Assembly (NCBI GenBank): GCA_020633655.1 | Contig: JACKDF010000001.1 | Location: 62,001-126,000 of the forward strand | Source: Deferribacteres bacterium | GTDB taxonomy: Bacteria > Zhuqueibacterota > Zhuqueibacteria > Zhuqueibacterales > Geothermadaptataceae | Length of the DNA: 64,000 nucleotides | Direction of reading: 5' to 3' | Shown: positions 45,657 through 54,141 of the stretch, piece after piece | Numbering within the stretch: position 1 is the stretch's first letter | Layout of the letters: each line of letters starts with the position of its first letter | Notes under the pieces: generated by a model | Told to the model about the DNA's origin: nothing | The model's database searches: none | The model's input: the letters and a program-made list of their open reading frames with translations, nothing else | Translations under genes and position numbers: made by a program

Positions 45657-46376
45657 TCAGCTCCCCGAAATTAAAGTTCCGATTTGCTCACCGAGAATTG
45701 CTCGGCGAAGATTACCTGTATTATTCATATTAAGCACTATTATTGGCAAATCATTGTCCATACACAACGTGGCTGCAGTAGAATCCATCACTTTTAAGCT
45801 ATCCTTGATGATGTCAATGTGGGAAAGAAAGTCATATTTAATTGCCTCTGGATTCTTCATTGGATCAGAGTTGTAGACACCATCCACTTTTGTCGCTTTC
45901 AAAATTACGTCAGCTTCGATTTCCACAGCACGAAGAGCCGCTGCTGTATCGGTTGTAAAATAAGGATTTCCTGTACCGGATGCAAATATAACAACGCGAC
46001 CTTTTTCCAGGTGGCGAACAGCACGGCGTCGAATAAACGGCTCGGCAATTTCTTCCATTTTAATCGCTGTTTGCACACGGGTATAAACATTGTAGCGTTC
46101 AAGATAATCCTGCAAAGCCAAAGCATTGATGATCGTTGCGAGCATTCCCATGTAATCCGCCTGCACGCGATCCATACCACGCGCGCTCGCAGAGAGACCA
46201 CGAAAGATATTACCGCCGCCGATAACAATAGCAAGCTCGACACCCAGTTCCCGTATGGTTTTGATTTCTTTTGCAAGATTTTCTACGATTTGTGGGTCGA
46301 TGCCAAGCCCTTTTGAACCCATCAGCGCTTCGCCACTCAATTTCAGAAGCACACGTTTATATTTCAAGTCAGCCAA
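45657..46376 (-). CDS. pyrH: UMP kinase
   Basis: I chose the TTG at 46376 because GGTGA precedes it by four bases and the product then begins MADLKYKRVLLKLSGEALMG, the usual start; a GTG four codons earlier is an alternative. The amino-acid-kinase fold has the GGGNIFRG phosphate loop, MLATIINALALQDYLE and NPYFTTDTAAALRAVEI. About 239 aa. It phosphorylates UMP, and is the gene before frr in the classical rpsB-tsf-pyrH-frr order. Confidence 0.96.
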   Translation of the reverse strand: MADLKYKRVLLKLSGEALMGSKGLGIDPQIVENLAKEIKTIRELGVELAIVIGGGNIFRGLSASARGMDRVQADYMGMLATIINALALQDYLERYNVYTRVQTAIKMEEIAEPFIRRRAVRHLEKGRVVIFASGTGNPYFTTDTAAALRAVEIEADVILKATKVDGVYNSDPMKNPEAIKYDFLSHIDIIKDSLKVMDSTAATLCMDNDLPIIVLNMNNTGNLRRAILGEQIGTLISGS

Positions 46377-46416
46377 TGAATCACCCACATTTAAAATATT
46401 CAGGAGGAAATAGAAA

Positions 46417-46440
46417 GCGGTTGAGTTACCTTTCAACCGC
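46417..46440 (-). terminator. attenuator-like hairpin between tsf and pyrH
   Basis: GCGGTTGA and TCAACCGC, perfect 8-bp arms with an eight-base loop, followed on the minus strand by TTTCTATTT. Probably a partial terminator that lowers pyrH-frr transcript relative to rpsB-tsf. Confidence 0.55.
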
Positions 46441-46469
46441 CGTATGTTGTATTTTCGAAAGGTGTCTGA

Positions 46470-47069
46470 TTATAACTCTTCGCCGAGCTGGTAGCGTACA
46501 AAACGACGTACCGTGATATTTTCACCCAGTTTTGCAATGACTTCTGTAATGATATCACGAATAGATTTTTTCGGATCCTTAACGAAACCTTGCTCCATCA
46601 AGGCAGTTTCCTGATAAAATTTATTCAACTTACCATCAACATATCGATCGATGATTTTGTCAGGTTTACCTTCGTTTTTAGCCTGGTGCGTATAAATTTC
46701 ACGTTCCTTTGCAATAAGATCTTCCGGAATTTCTTCGCGACTAACCGAAACCGGATTCGCTGCTGCGATCTGCATTGCGATATCACGGGCTAATTGCTTA
46801 AATTCTTCCGTTTTAGCAACGAAATCAGTCTCGCAATTAATCTCGACCATGACGCCAAGTTTGGAACCAGCATGAACATAGGTTTCGATAACGCCATCAT
46901 TTGTTGCACGTCCGCCTTTTTTCTCAGCGATTGCGGCGCCTTTTTCCCGCAAGTACTGTATCGCTTTCTCTATATCACCTTCAACTTCCATCAAAGCCTT
47001 TTTACAATCCATCATTCCAGCTCCGGTCATATCACGGAGTGTCTTTACATCGGCAGCTGAGATTGCCAT
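46470..47069 (-). CDS. tsf: elongation factor Ts
   Basis: 199 aa, ATG 47069 with GGAGAATAG upstream. The UBA-like N-terminus DVKTLRDMTGAGMMDCKKAL contains the conserved TGAGMMDCK motif; the core has GVMVEINCETDFVAKTEEF and the C-terminal dimerisation motif around EQGFVKDPKKSIRD. It is of the short form (about 200 aa) found in many bacteria. It exchanges GDP on EF-Tu. Confidence 0.98.
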   Translation of the reverse strand: MAISAADVKTLRDMTGAGMMDCKKALMEVEGDIEKAIQYLREKGAAIAEKKGGRATNDGVIETYVHAGSKLGVMVEINCETDFVAKTEEFKQLARDIAMQIAAANPVSVSREEIPEDLIAKEREIYTHQAKNEGKPDKIIDRYVDGKLNKFYQETALMEQGFVKDPKKSIRDIITEVIAKLGENITVRRFVRYQLGEEL

Positions 47070-47171
47070 ATCTATTCTCCAAATTGCAAATTGTTCTTGA
47101 TTACTCTATTTTAAAACTCTCACCGTGCTGTGATGAGAAATATTCATTATGGGGATTAATTCATACAAAAA

Positions 47172-47969
47172 TTAATCTTCCGAATCGTCGTCATCATCGG
47201 CAACGGCGTCTTCAATGAGTTCTTTGACATCATCCTGATCGGCTTCATCTTCTTTTTGGTCTTCTTTCTCGACACGACCACTGCGACCTTCAAGAATTGC
47301 ATCTGTCATTGCTTCAACAATCAATGCAATGGATTTAAAAGCATCATCATTTGCAGGAATAATGTAGTCAACCATCGATGGATCACAATTTGTGTCGACG
47401 ATAGCGAAAACAGGAATGTCCAGGCGACGTAATTCCGCTACAGCAATCGCTTCTTTTTTGGGATCTACCACAAGCGCCGCGCCAGGCAGTCTGTTCATAT
47501 CCCGAATACCACCAAGAACGCGATCGAGTTTTTCTAATTCCCGTTCAATTGATAAAATTTCTTTTTTGTTGATTTTATCGTAGGTTCCATCAGTGGCTTT
47601 TTTCTCGAGATTTTTCATCCGTTTGATGCTCTTTTTAATCGTCGAGAAATTGGTGAGAGTACCACCTAACCAGCGTTCGGTAACATAATGCATATCGCAT
47701 TTTTCAGCTGCTGCTTTGATGATGTCGCGAGCTTGTTTTTTTGTACCGACAAAAAGCACAGATTCACCACTGCGGACGAGTTCAATCATCGCAGCTTGTG
47801 CTTCTTTGACGAGTTTGAGGGTTTTATTGAGGTCGATGACATGAATCCCGTTGCGTTCCATAAAAATGTATTTTTTCATTTTGGGATTCCAGCGACGGGT
47901 CAAGTGTCCAAAGTGAACACCAGCGGCTAAAAGATCATTAAGTTGAACTTCTTTCACGTGAGTCTCCAT
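47172..47969 (-). CDS. rpsB: 30S ribosomal protein S2
   Basis: 265 aa with ATG at 47969; a GTG at 47957 with GGAG six bases upstream is a strong alternative start. S2 signatures: LLAAGVHFGHLTRRWNPKM, YIFMERNGIHVIDLNKTL, LFVGTKKQARDII, RWLGGTLTNF and VDTNCDPSMVDYIIPANDDA. The C-terminus is a long acidic tail ending DDDDDSED, not part of the conserved core. A structured leader (47988-48050) probably regulates it. Confidence 0.97.
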   Translation of the reverse strand: METHVKEVQLNDLLAAGVHFGHLTRRWNPKMKKYIFMERNGIHVIDLNKTLKLVKEAQAAMIELVRSGESVLFVGTKKQARDIIKAAAEKCDMHYVTERWLGGTLTNFSTIKKSIKRMKNLEKKATDGTYDKINKKEILSIERELEKLDRVLGGIRDMNRLPGAALVVDPKKEAIAVAELRRLDIPVFAIVDTNCDPSMVDYIIPANDDAFKSIALIVEAMTDAILEGRSGRVEKEDQKEDEADQDDVKELIEDAVADDDDDSED

Positions 47970-47987
47970 GAGTAAGGGTTAGTCCAC

Positions 47988-48050
47988 CACTCGTTTTTAT
48001 GCCTCATCCAAACTTTCCGAGGAAAGCACCCATGAACCGGCGAACGAGTG
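47988..48050 (-). promoter_or_regulatory. probable S2 (rpsB) autoregulatory leader RNA
   Basis: Minus-strand RNA has an outer helix CACTCGTT/AACGAGTG (48043-48050 with 47988-47995) and an inner hairpin CTTTC-CTCG-GAAAG (48013-48026). It ends 18 bases before the rpsB ATG. This layout resembles ribosomal-protein S2 leaders in which free S2 represses its own operon. Confidence 0.6.
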
Positions 48051-48085
48051 TGCGTGATAATAATTTGAATCTGTTATTTTAACTA

Positions 48086-48118
48086 CAAAAAACCCATTTC
48101 GGAATCCGAAACGGGTTT
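48086..48118 (-). terminator. intrinsic terminator after rpsI
   Basis: Minus strand: AAACCCGTTTCGG, three-base loop ATT, CCGAAATGGGTTTTTT. Strong stem with one mismatch and a T-tract, 28 bp after the rpsI stop. Confidence 0.9.
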
Positions 48119-48145
48119 AGAATTTTTATCGCCACTATTTTAATC

Positions 48146-48538
48146 TTACCTTTTAGAGAATTGAAATCTCTTACGAGCACCGGCAAGACCGTATTTTTTA
48201 CGTTCTTTAACGCGAGCATCCCGGGTCAGGAATCCCGCTCGTTTCAGGGATGAACGTAATTCTTCATCATAAATCTGCAACGCACGTGCAATGCCCAATC
48301 GCATCGCACCGGCCTGACCTGTTAAGCCACCGCCATGCACTGTTGCTACCACATCAAATTTTCCGATGGTATCGGTTGTATCGAAAGGCTGTTCGATGAT
48401 CATTTTCAACGTTTCACGCTTCAAATAGTCCAGGCACTCGCGCTTGTTGATCGTAATATTTCCAGTTCCAGGCAATAACCTGACACGAGCGACGGAGCCT
48501 TTACGACGACCAGTTGCAGCATAAGCATTTGTTTTCAT
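48146..48538 (-). CDS. rpsI: 30S ribosomal protein S9
   Basis: 130 aa, ATG 48538. YAATGRRKGSVARVRLLPG at the start, GGGLTGQAGAMRLGIARAL in the core and the C-terminal RVKERKKYGLAGARKRFQFS with the basic tail KR that reaches the P-site tRNA. Follows rplM by 20 bp, the standard pair. Confidence 0.98.
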   Translation of the reverse strand: MKTNAYAATGRRKGSVARVRLLPGTGNITINKRECLDYLKRETLKMIIEQPFDTTDTIGKFDVVATVHGGGLTGQAGAMRLGIARALQIYDEELRSSLKRAGFLTRDARVKERKKYGLAGARKRFQFSKR

Positions 48539-48558
48539 AAAATTTCTGCTCTCTCTAA

Positions 48559-48987
48559 CTAAAATTTCATTTCCTGGGGTTGTTGTGCCTGATGTGGATG
48601 TTCAGCACCTGCATAAACTTTTAAATGTTTGATAACTTTGCGTCCAAGGCGATTATGTGGAAGCATACCCCAAACTGCTTTCGTAACAATTCTTTCAGGA
48701 TGATTGCGAATTAAATCATCGAAACTGACTTGACGTAACCCGCCTGGGTAGCCAGTAAAACGGGAATACAGTTTTTCCTGCGTTTTTTTACCGGTCACGA
48801 CTATTTTCTCTGCATTGACGACAATTACAAAATCACCGGTATCCATATGCGGTGTAAACATTGGTTTATGTTTACCGCGTAAAATTTGTGCGATATTGCT
48901 CGCCAATCTTCCAAGTGTTAAGCCTTCAGCGTCGACTATGAACCAGTCTTTCTTGATTTCGCTGACTTTAGGAATGTATGTTTTCAA
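48559..48987 (-). CDS. rplM: 50S ribosomal protein L13
   Basis: 142 aa with a TTG start at 48987. An ATG 21 bases upstream opens the same frame, but the AGGAGG ribosome-binding site would then lie inside the gene; starting at TTG puts AGGAGG nine bases away and gives 142 aa, the family length, with MKTYIPKVSEIKKDWFIVDA. Core motifs TLGRLASNIAQILRGKHKP and DTGDFVIVVNA follow. First gene of the rplM-rpsI unit. Confidence 0.96.
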   Translation of the reverse strand: MKTYIPKVSEIKKDWFIVDAEGLTLGRLASNIAQILRGKHKPMFTPHMDTGDFVIVVNAEKIVVTGKKTQEKLYSRFTGYPGGLRQVSFDDLIRNHPERIVTKAVWGMLPHNRLGRKVIKHLKVYAGAEHPHQAQQPQEMKF

Positions 48988-49049
48988 CGCTCTATGCCTC
49001 CTTCGCATAAAATTTCAGACTGGGATGATAACTATTTTTATGTAATTTG

Positions 49050-49928
49050 TCAAGCTGAAAGATGAAAAAATTTGTACCCGAACATCTTATAGCCTAACTT
49101 CGCTGCTAAAAAATCCGATGTCTGCAATCCGGGAATTGGCATCAGCTCAACAATATCTGCGGCAACCACAGTGCGTTGCTGAAAAACCATGCGCAGAAAC
49201 TGCAAAGTTTCATACCAGTAAAAGCCACCGGGTTCCGGCGTTCCAACCGAAGGCATTATTGACGGATCAAGAAAATCGAGATCAAAAGTGATATAAACGT
49301 TTTCTGTCAGTCCATCGATGGCTTTTTGCATCCAGTCATGCGTTCCCTGAATTTTTCCGGCGTAAAATAACTGCGCATCGGAACGTATATTTTCGCCTTC
49401 TCTGCGAATACCGCTTCGCAAACCAACGCTTACAAACGGACACATTTCATTAACCCGCGCCATAACACATGCGTGATTCAGTGGTGATCCTTCATAGCTG
49501 TCGCGCAGGTCACTGTGTGCATCGAGCTGCAGCACGGACAAATTATCAAAGCGCTCAACAGCCGCCTTCACCAAAGGTATTGTGACACTATGCTCACCAC
49601 CCAAAGAGAGAACGAATTTATCGCCAGCAAACAATTCGTTTGCCTTCTTTTGCATCGCATCAAGTGCCTCTTGATGTGACCGATCATCCATCGAAAAAAT
49701 CGGCAACGTGGCGATACCAGTTTGACATGGCTCCAAATCAAGTTCGTCATCCCAAAATTCCACCTGGTGTGAGGCTTCAAGAATGGCAGCGGGGCCGTTC
49801 GCCGTTCCTTTGGCATAGGATGTCGTTGCTTCATGGGCGATAGGCCAGACAAGTCCACGTGCTTTGTCAAAATCAGAAAGATCCTCAGGCAAGCCAAGAA
49901 AATTTTTATCTTGTTTGAGTGTGTGCAT
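49050..49928 (-). CDS. speB: agmatinase/ureohydrolase-family enzyme
   Basis: 292 aa, ATG 49928 with GAGGTAAAA upstream. The binuclear Mn site residues are all present: SLGGEHSVTIPL, QLDAHSDLRDSYEG (including the H-loop and two Asp) and ITFDLDFLDPSIMPSVGTPEPGG in outline. Family members release urea from agmatine, or act on other guanidino compounds; agmatinase is the common call. It has no polyamine neighbours. The C-terminal KMFGYKFFHLSA is complete. Confidence 0.88.
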   Translation of the reverse strand: MHTLKQDKNFLGLPEDLSDFDKARGLVWPIAHEATTSYAKGTANGPAAILEASHQVEFWDDELDLEPCQTGIATLPIFSMDDRSHQEALDAMQKKANELFAGDKFVLSLGGEHSVTIPLVKAAVERFDNLSVLQLDAHSDLRDSYEGSPLNHACVMARVNEMCPFVSVGLRSGIRREGENIRSDAQLFYAGKIQGTHDWMQKAIDGLTENVYITFDLDFLDPSIMPSVGTPEPGGFYWYETLQFLRMVFQQRTVVAADIVELMPIPGLQTSDFLAAKLGYKMFGYKFFHLSA

Positions 49929-49971
49929 TTTTACCTCGGAAAAGTGTTTCGAAACCGTCCCTAAAGCATAA

Positions 49972-50010
49972 ACGTCCCGCTAAGCAGAAAAATCTAATTC
50001 AGCGGGACGT
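49972..50010. terminator. hairpin between the small exported peptide and the agmatinase gene
   Basis: ACGTCCCGCT and AGCGGGACGT, perfect 10-bp arms with a 19-base loop. On the minus strand it is followed by TTTATGCTTT. Identical 10-bp palindromes GTTTCGAAAC (49946-49955 and 50048-50057) flank it. Confidence 0.55.
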
Positions 50011-50071
50011 CTATTTTAAATAAAAAAATATATTTTCAAATAGTTTTGTTTCGAAACTCCACAAAATCCTA

Positions 50072-50227
50072 TCAGTTGCCACCCTGGCAACAGCCAGGCA
50101 TTCCAGCGCCACAGTTTTCGGAAGGCGCGCATTCTTTATCTGCAACTGAACTATCGCGCATAACAAAAGCAAAACTTGCCGTTGCAATCATTAAAAGTGC
50201 GGCAACAATTAGAATTTTCTTTTTCAT
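50072..50227 (-). CDS. 51-aa exported Cys-rich peptide
   Basis: Too short for most ORF calls. ATG at 50227 has a textbook AAGGAG seven bases upstream. MKKKILIVAALLMIATASFA is a clean signal peptide, and the mature part of about 31 residues is FVMRDSSVADKECAPSENC..., ending GMPGCCQGGN, with four Cys. It resembles secreted metal-binding or disulfide peptides; I know no exact family. A terminator-like hairpin lies 62 bp after its stop. Confidence 0.75.
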   Translation of the reverse strand: MKKKILIVAALLMIATASFAFVMRDSSVADKECAPSENCGAGMPGCCQGGN

Positions 50228-50266
50228 ATGACGCTCCTTAAATTAAAATAGATTGAGTTTTTTTAA

Positions 50267-50458
50267 TCATGCCCAAGTAGAGTTTAAATATAGAATAACG
50301 AAAACAAGAACCAATAAAAAATTAGAATAAATGAAATTAGTTATAAAAAATCTCAAGAACGCAACCCACTTCCTGAATTTTCGCGTCAGTATGAAATACA
50401 GAATCACACCATGTGATGAAATCAAGTGTGCGATAGACATTGTTTGTAGATTTTTCAT
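50267..50458 (-). CDS. possible 63-aa membrane ORF (uncertain)
   Basis: ATG 50458 overlaps the stop of an upstream ORF by four bases, suggesting translational coupling. The sequence MKNLQTMSIAHLISSHGVIL has one hydrophobic stretch and a second near the C-terminus (FLLVLVFVILYL). No family recognised. Codon bias is not obviously coding, so it may be spurious. Confidence 0.3.
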   Translation of the reverse strand: MKNLQTMSIAHLISSHGVILYFILTRKFRKWVAFLRFFITNFIYSNFLLVLVFVILYLNSTWA

Positions 50459-50832
50459 AAAAAAACATCGGGCATTCCATCACAACGGTAATAATGATTT
50501 TGTGCTATGCGCCATTTGCCTCCAATATCAATACGTCCGATATCTTTGACATAAGGCAAAGACGAACGCCAAACGGCTGAAATGCCGGGAAGAAGCATTC
50601 GAACAGCTAATTCCCAACACGACAATCTCGTTTTTAACGATGTCTTTTTAGAAGTATCGAATGAATGGGTGAACTTAAAATTGAAGAGAGGAACGTACCT
50701 ATTTTTCATGCATGAATTCAGAATGGTCCAACAGGAATAAGGAAGATTTCTAAAATTTTCCAGACTGTGTAAAATACCGGCGAGGCTTAACCTTTCATTT
50801 TTACAGCTTGGACAAAAAATCCAAACTGCCAA
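50455..50832 (-). CDS. possible Cys-containing ORF upstream (uncertain)
   Basis: Up to 125 aa; starts with TTG at 50832 or ATG at 50709, neither with a good ribosome-binding site. It has CPSC near the N-terminus. It follows the 1045-aa lipoprotein and ends in a four-base overlap with the next ORF. I recognise no domain, and decay of an older gene is possible. Confidence 0.28.
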   Translation of the reverse strand: MAVWIFCPSCKNERLSLAGILHSLENFRNLPYSCWTILNSCMKNRYVPLFNFKFTHSFDTSKKTSLKTRLSCWELAVRMLLPGISAVWRSSLPYVKDIGRIDIGGKWRIAQNHYYRCDGMPDVFL

Positions 50833-50871
50833 AGGAAGATTAGCGGTAAATGATCAGGCTGTCCGGCAATT

Positions 50872-53800
50872 TTATTCAAACCATTTCATAACTGCTCGCA
50901 TCACTGCATCCCTTTGGCTCTGCCCGAGAATGGTTTCAAAGGGAAAACCAAAAAGGACAATATCGCATCTACCTTTATAGCCAACCGCAGCACTTATATT
51001 GCTTTCTTCATAACGCAGGATTGTTCTGCCCTCTTTGTTTGCCGGTTCGATGCCATCTGGTGCTTCAGCAGCATAAATTTTACTGTTCAGTTCGGTATTA
51101 AATTCAAAACGATGAAGTATTGAATCCATTGATTTATCCACACTCAAAACACCTCCGCTTCGTGCTGCCCAATTCGTTCGGTGTATGAATTTTAACGTAT
51201 TTTTTGCAAACGCAGAATCGGCTGCCGCAACAACCGGTTTTTCAATTAAATCGCTACCGATATAACTGCCGGAGATGAATAAATTTCCTCCATGCTCCAC
51301 ATAATTCGTCAGAGCTTGACGCAATTCCGGAGTGTAAATCTGGTAACGGGACGGCATATCCTTCCGCTGTGCGGGTGTCTCTTTCTCCTCACCTAAGATA
51401 AAATCAACGAACGCATATTTACCCAAATCAACCTGCCGTGATTCAACCGCTTCATCACTGCAGGAAACGAAGGTGTAGCCGAGATTTCGTAGTGAGGTTC
51501 CGTGCACAAAGGGAAAGTCAAAGGTATTGCCGGCAATTATTTTCGTCTCGTAATTTGCATAACTTGCTCCGTGGCCAGGCGCATCGTCATCAATCCATTT
51601 GCTGTTGGCGTCGAGCATATATTGTTGACCGATATAATTGAGATCATAGCGATCCGGAACACCCTGATCCCAAAGATCAACAAATCCCAAAAGGTTCCCC
51701 TCTTCCACAGTCGCTGCAGCAGCAACCCGGTCAAACGCATTAACGATCAGCACCGTTCCCTTGCTGGAATCGGCACAGGAAATGGAGAGAATCTCCGAAG
51801 GCATACTCTGGCCGCCTGCGTTTACCGCCGTCACTTTGTAGCTGTATATTTTTCCTGTCTGTATAGTATCGATACGCAAAGAATCGGTGAAAACAACCTG
51901 CCCGTTATCAAAATCACCGCTATCAACACGCGTATAAACGATGTAATTTTGCGCCTCAGCGGTTGGTTCGAGGGGATCACTCACCGGCTTCCAATGCAGT
52001 ACAACATTTCGGGAATCCACAAACTCCGCAGAAAAGTGGTCGACGGGCAAGGGCTGCACAACGTAAGAAAAGCCATTATGAATGGAGAGAAATTTTAACA
52101 TGGCTTTGTAAATTGAACGACTGGCATCGAAACGAAATCGCGGATCGAGGGCAAATTTCATATCGAGAAAATTGTGATGTGACAGCAATTCAAGTAGTGC
52201 AGCGGGAACATTCGGGCGATAGGCTTCGCTATAATCTCTGTCCCAGATGCCACGACGCGTCCATATGGGATCGTATTTCGAACGGATATCGTCCACGAGT
52301 TGTGTTTGCAGAATATCGGTAAAATCACGACTGGCAAATCTGGAAACAAAATCCGGGAAGAAACGCGTGCTATCACTTCCTGTTGAGCTATAAATTAACA
52401 AGGTGCCAACCGTCGTATCGTTGCGTGTGTAGCCGGCGTCCGTGTGAAAAGCCAGACTGAGATCGATTGGAATGCCAAGTCCTTTCACTAGTCGATTTTT
52501 TGAGGGGCCAAAAGGCGCCCCGCGCAGATAATTCACCCATTCTCCGCGGGAACGGTAATCATCAATGTAGTCATTATTTTTTTCGGTAACATTGTACACC
52601 AGTGTATCCGGCATACCAGCGAACTGCATGTAATATCGCGCTGCTTCGGTAAAACGAGGCCGGCCACTGGTCGTTCCGCCGCGGGAAATAGTTCCCATAC
52701 CACCACCAAAACGCACAGCATCTGCAGATACCCACCTTGCCCCATCCCTTGAAGCGTTTGTCGCATTGTCGGCACTCTTTTTTTCCACTGTGTTAAAACC
52801 GAAGCTGGAATTAATACGAATCACATCGTCGGTTAGTGCAGGAGTCAGGTTCGAAGATTCCAGGATATCATTGCTTAAAACGACCTTCTGTGTTTCCGGA
52901 TGAAATCCTTTTTTAAAGGCAAATTGCCCTAAATAAATCCAGGTTTTGCCACCCATTTGTTGATTCACCGCAAACTCTGTTTTGCCACCGCTGTGATAAA
53001 CAGTGTAGTGGGCGGCCGTGCTATGGCTATCTGCTGCGGCGTATGCGATGGAAACATAATATTTTCCATCTTCGGGAATATCAGGTATCCAGGCTGCGGA
53101 TGCCGTTGCAGTTGAATCTGTTTTAACAACTCGAGAGGTACCGGTTTTGAATGGATTTACATTTCCTGTGTACGGCATCTCGCCTGCTGCAAATCCAGTG
53201 TCGTTCGCCTCACGCCATGGTAGCACCTTTGTCACTGCGTGTTCAAGATAACAGATTGAATCTGCAGGAGAATCATTATCGACGATGACTTCCTGACTTT
53301 GCAAATCCCTTTCCCGCGGCATGAGCACATTCGCCCCTGCGTTTTCGAGCATCGGCATGAGATAGGGCACAACGAAACTCAAGGGAAGTAAATCTTCTAC
53401 CGTTTGAAAAACCCGCGCCCGTTGCCATTCCCAGCGTTGCAGTCTTTGTTCATAATACCAGCCGTGGCTCGGCCACAAAGCGATATGCCGGCCTTGCAAG
53501 CCACTTGTCGGATGGAATTGAGCGTCTAATTGAGTGACCAATGGAGGCTGATAAGCCACTTTTTTTGCCAAACGCGTACTGTCGACATCCGCAGGTGCCC
53601 GATAAACGTTCGGAATCAATTCCTCAATGGGTTGACCGAGGACCTCTATCGAGACATCATAATTGCGAAACTTTTTCCCTAATTCCTTTTTGACATCAGA
53701 ATAGATATTGGCCACAGATTCCGGGCGAAAAGGCATATAACTAAAGGGATCTGTCAGATGGATTTCCACTTTTTTAGCTGCTTTTTCAATGAGAATAGTA

Positions 53801-54009
53801 TCGATGCGGGAATAGCGGTTGATCGCAACTGGAGTAGCTGAGGTGATGCATTGCTGCAGAAATTTATCGACGGCATTCCAGGCGTGTTGCGTGGTTTTAT
53901 CGTACTTCGAAATATTATATCGTAGTCTGGGTTGTTTTTTGAAAAAAGGTGGGGCGCAACTTGTTGTTAGAAAAAGTAGCAAGAAAAGAACATAACGTAG
54001 TTTTATCAT
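50872..54009 (-). CDS. amidase/golvesin-domain lipoprotein (xanthan-lyase-like annotation group)
   Basis: About 1045 aa from ATG 54009; a GTG three bases upstream opens the frame too. Signal peptide with lipobox LTTSC, lipidated Cys18. An Amidase_3-like fold is suggested by ALWPSHGWYYE (about 175) and AFHTDAGY (about 520) with a further ELLSHHNFLD near 605, matching His/Glu zinc ligands. Between them, at about 270-400, is a golvesin-like beta domain (GKYYVSIAYAA). A fibronectin-III domain lies at about 655-740, and the C-terminal 280 residues have a Rossmann-like, DJ-1/GATase-type pattern (VIVNAFDRV in outline; DIVLFGFPFE). Such proteins are often mislabelled xanthan lyase. Cell-wall cleavage is the likeliest function. 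Confidence 0.7.
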   Translation of the reverse strand: MIKLRYVLFLLLFLTTSCAPPFFKKQPRLRYNISKYDKTTQHAWNAVDKFLQQCITSATPVAINRYSRIDTILIEKAAKKVEIHLTDPFSYMPFRPESVANIYSDVKKELGKKFRNYDVSIEVLGQPIEELIPNVYRAPADVDSTRLAKKVAYQPPLVTQLDAQFHPTSGLQGRHIALWPSHGWYYEQRLQRWEWQRARVFQTVEDLLPLSFVVPYLMPMLENAGANVLMPRERDLQSQEVIVDNDSPADSICYLEHAVTKVLPWREANDTGFAAGEMPYTGNVNPFKTGTSRVVKTDSTATASAAWIPDIPEDGKYYVSIAYAAADSHSTAAHYTVYHSGGKTEFAVNQQMGGKTWIYLGQFAFKKGFHPETQKVVLSNDILESSNLTPALTDDVIRINSSFGFNTVEKKSADNATNASRDGARWVSADAVRFGGGMGTISRGGTTSGRPRFTEAARYYMQFAGMPDTLVYNVTEKNNDYIDDYRSRGEWVNYLRGAPFGPSKNRLVKGLGIPIDLSLAFHTDAGYTRNDTTVGTLLIYSSTGSDSTRFFPDFVSRFASRDFTDILQTQLVDDIRSKYDPIWTRRGIWDRDYSEAYRPNVPAALLELLSHHNFLDMKFALDPRFRFDASRSIYKAMLKFLSIHNGFSYVVQPLPVDHFSAEFVDSRNVVLHWKPVSDPLEPTAEAQNYIVYTRVDSGDFDNGQVVFTDSLRIDTIQTGKIYSYKVTAVNAGGQSMPSEILSISCADSSKGTVLIVNAFDRVAAAATVEEGNLLGFVDLWDQGVPDRYDLNYIGQQYMLDANSKWIDDDAPGHGASYANYETKIIAGNTFDFPFVHGTSLRNLGYTFVSCSDEAVESRQVDLGKYAFVDFILGEEKETPAQRKDMPSRYQIYTPELRQALTNYVEHGGNLFISGSYIGSDLIEKPVVAAADSAFAKNTLKFIHRTNWAARSGGVLSVDKSMDSILHRFEFNTELNSKIYAAEAPDGIEPANKEGRTILRYEESNISAAVGYKGRCDIVLFGFPFETILGQSQRDAVMRAVMKWFE

Positions 54010-54141
54010 CACTATTTTTATCCCGGATTGACTTCAAGCGTGGCAGGTTAAGTGATGAAATTAACATGATTTTTGCTTTGAATGCAAATTCTTTCTGAAA
54101 ATAAAATGAGATACAGCTTGTCGTATAAGTGCAGACTCAAA

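Noticed and set aside
50046..50231. Plus-strand 61-aa ORF
   Set aside because: Shadow of the exported Cys-rich peptide on the minus strand, which has a signal peptide and AAGGAG.
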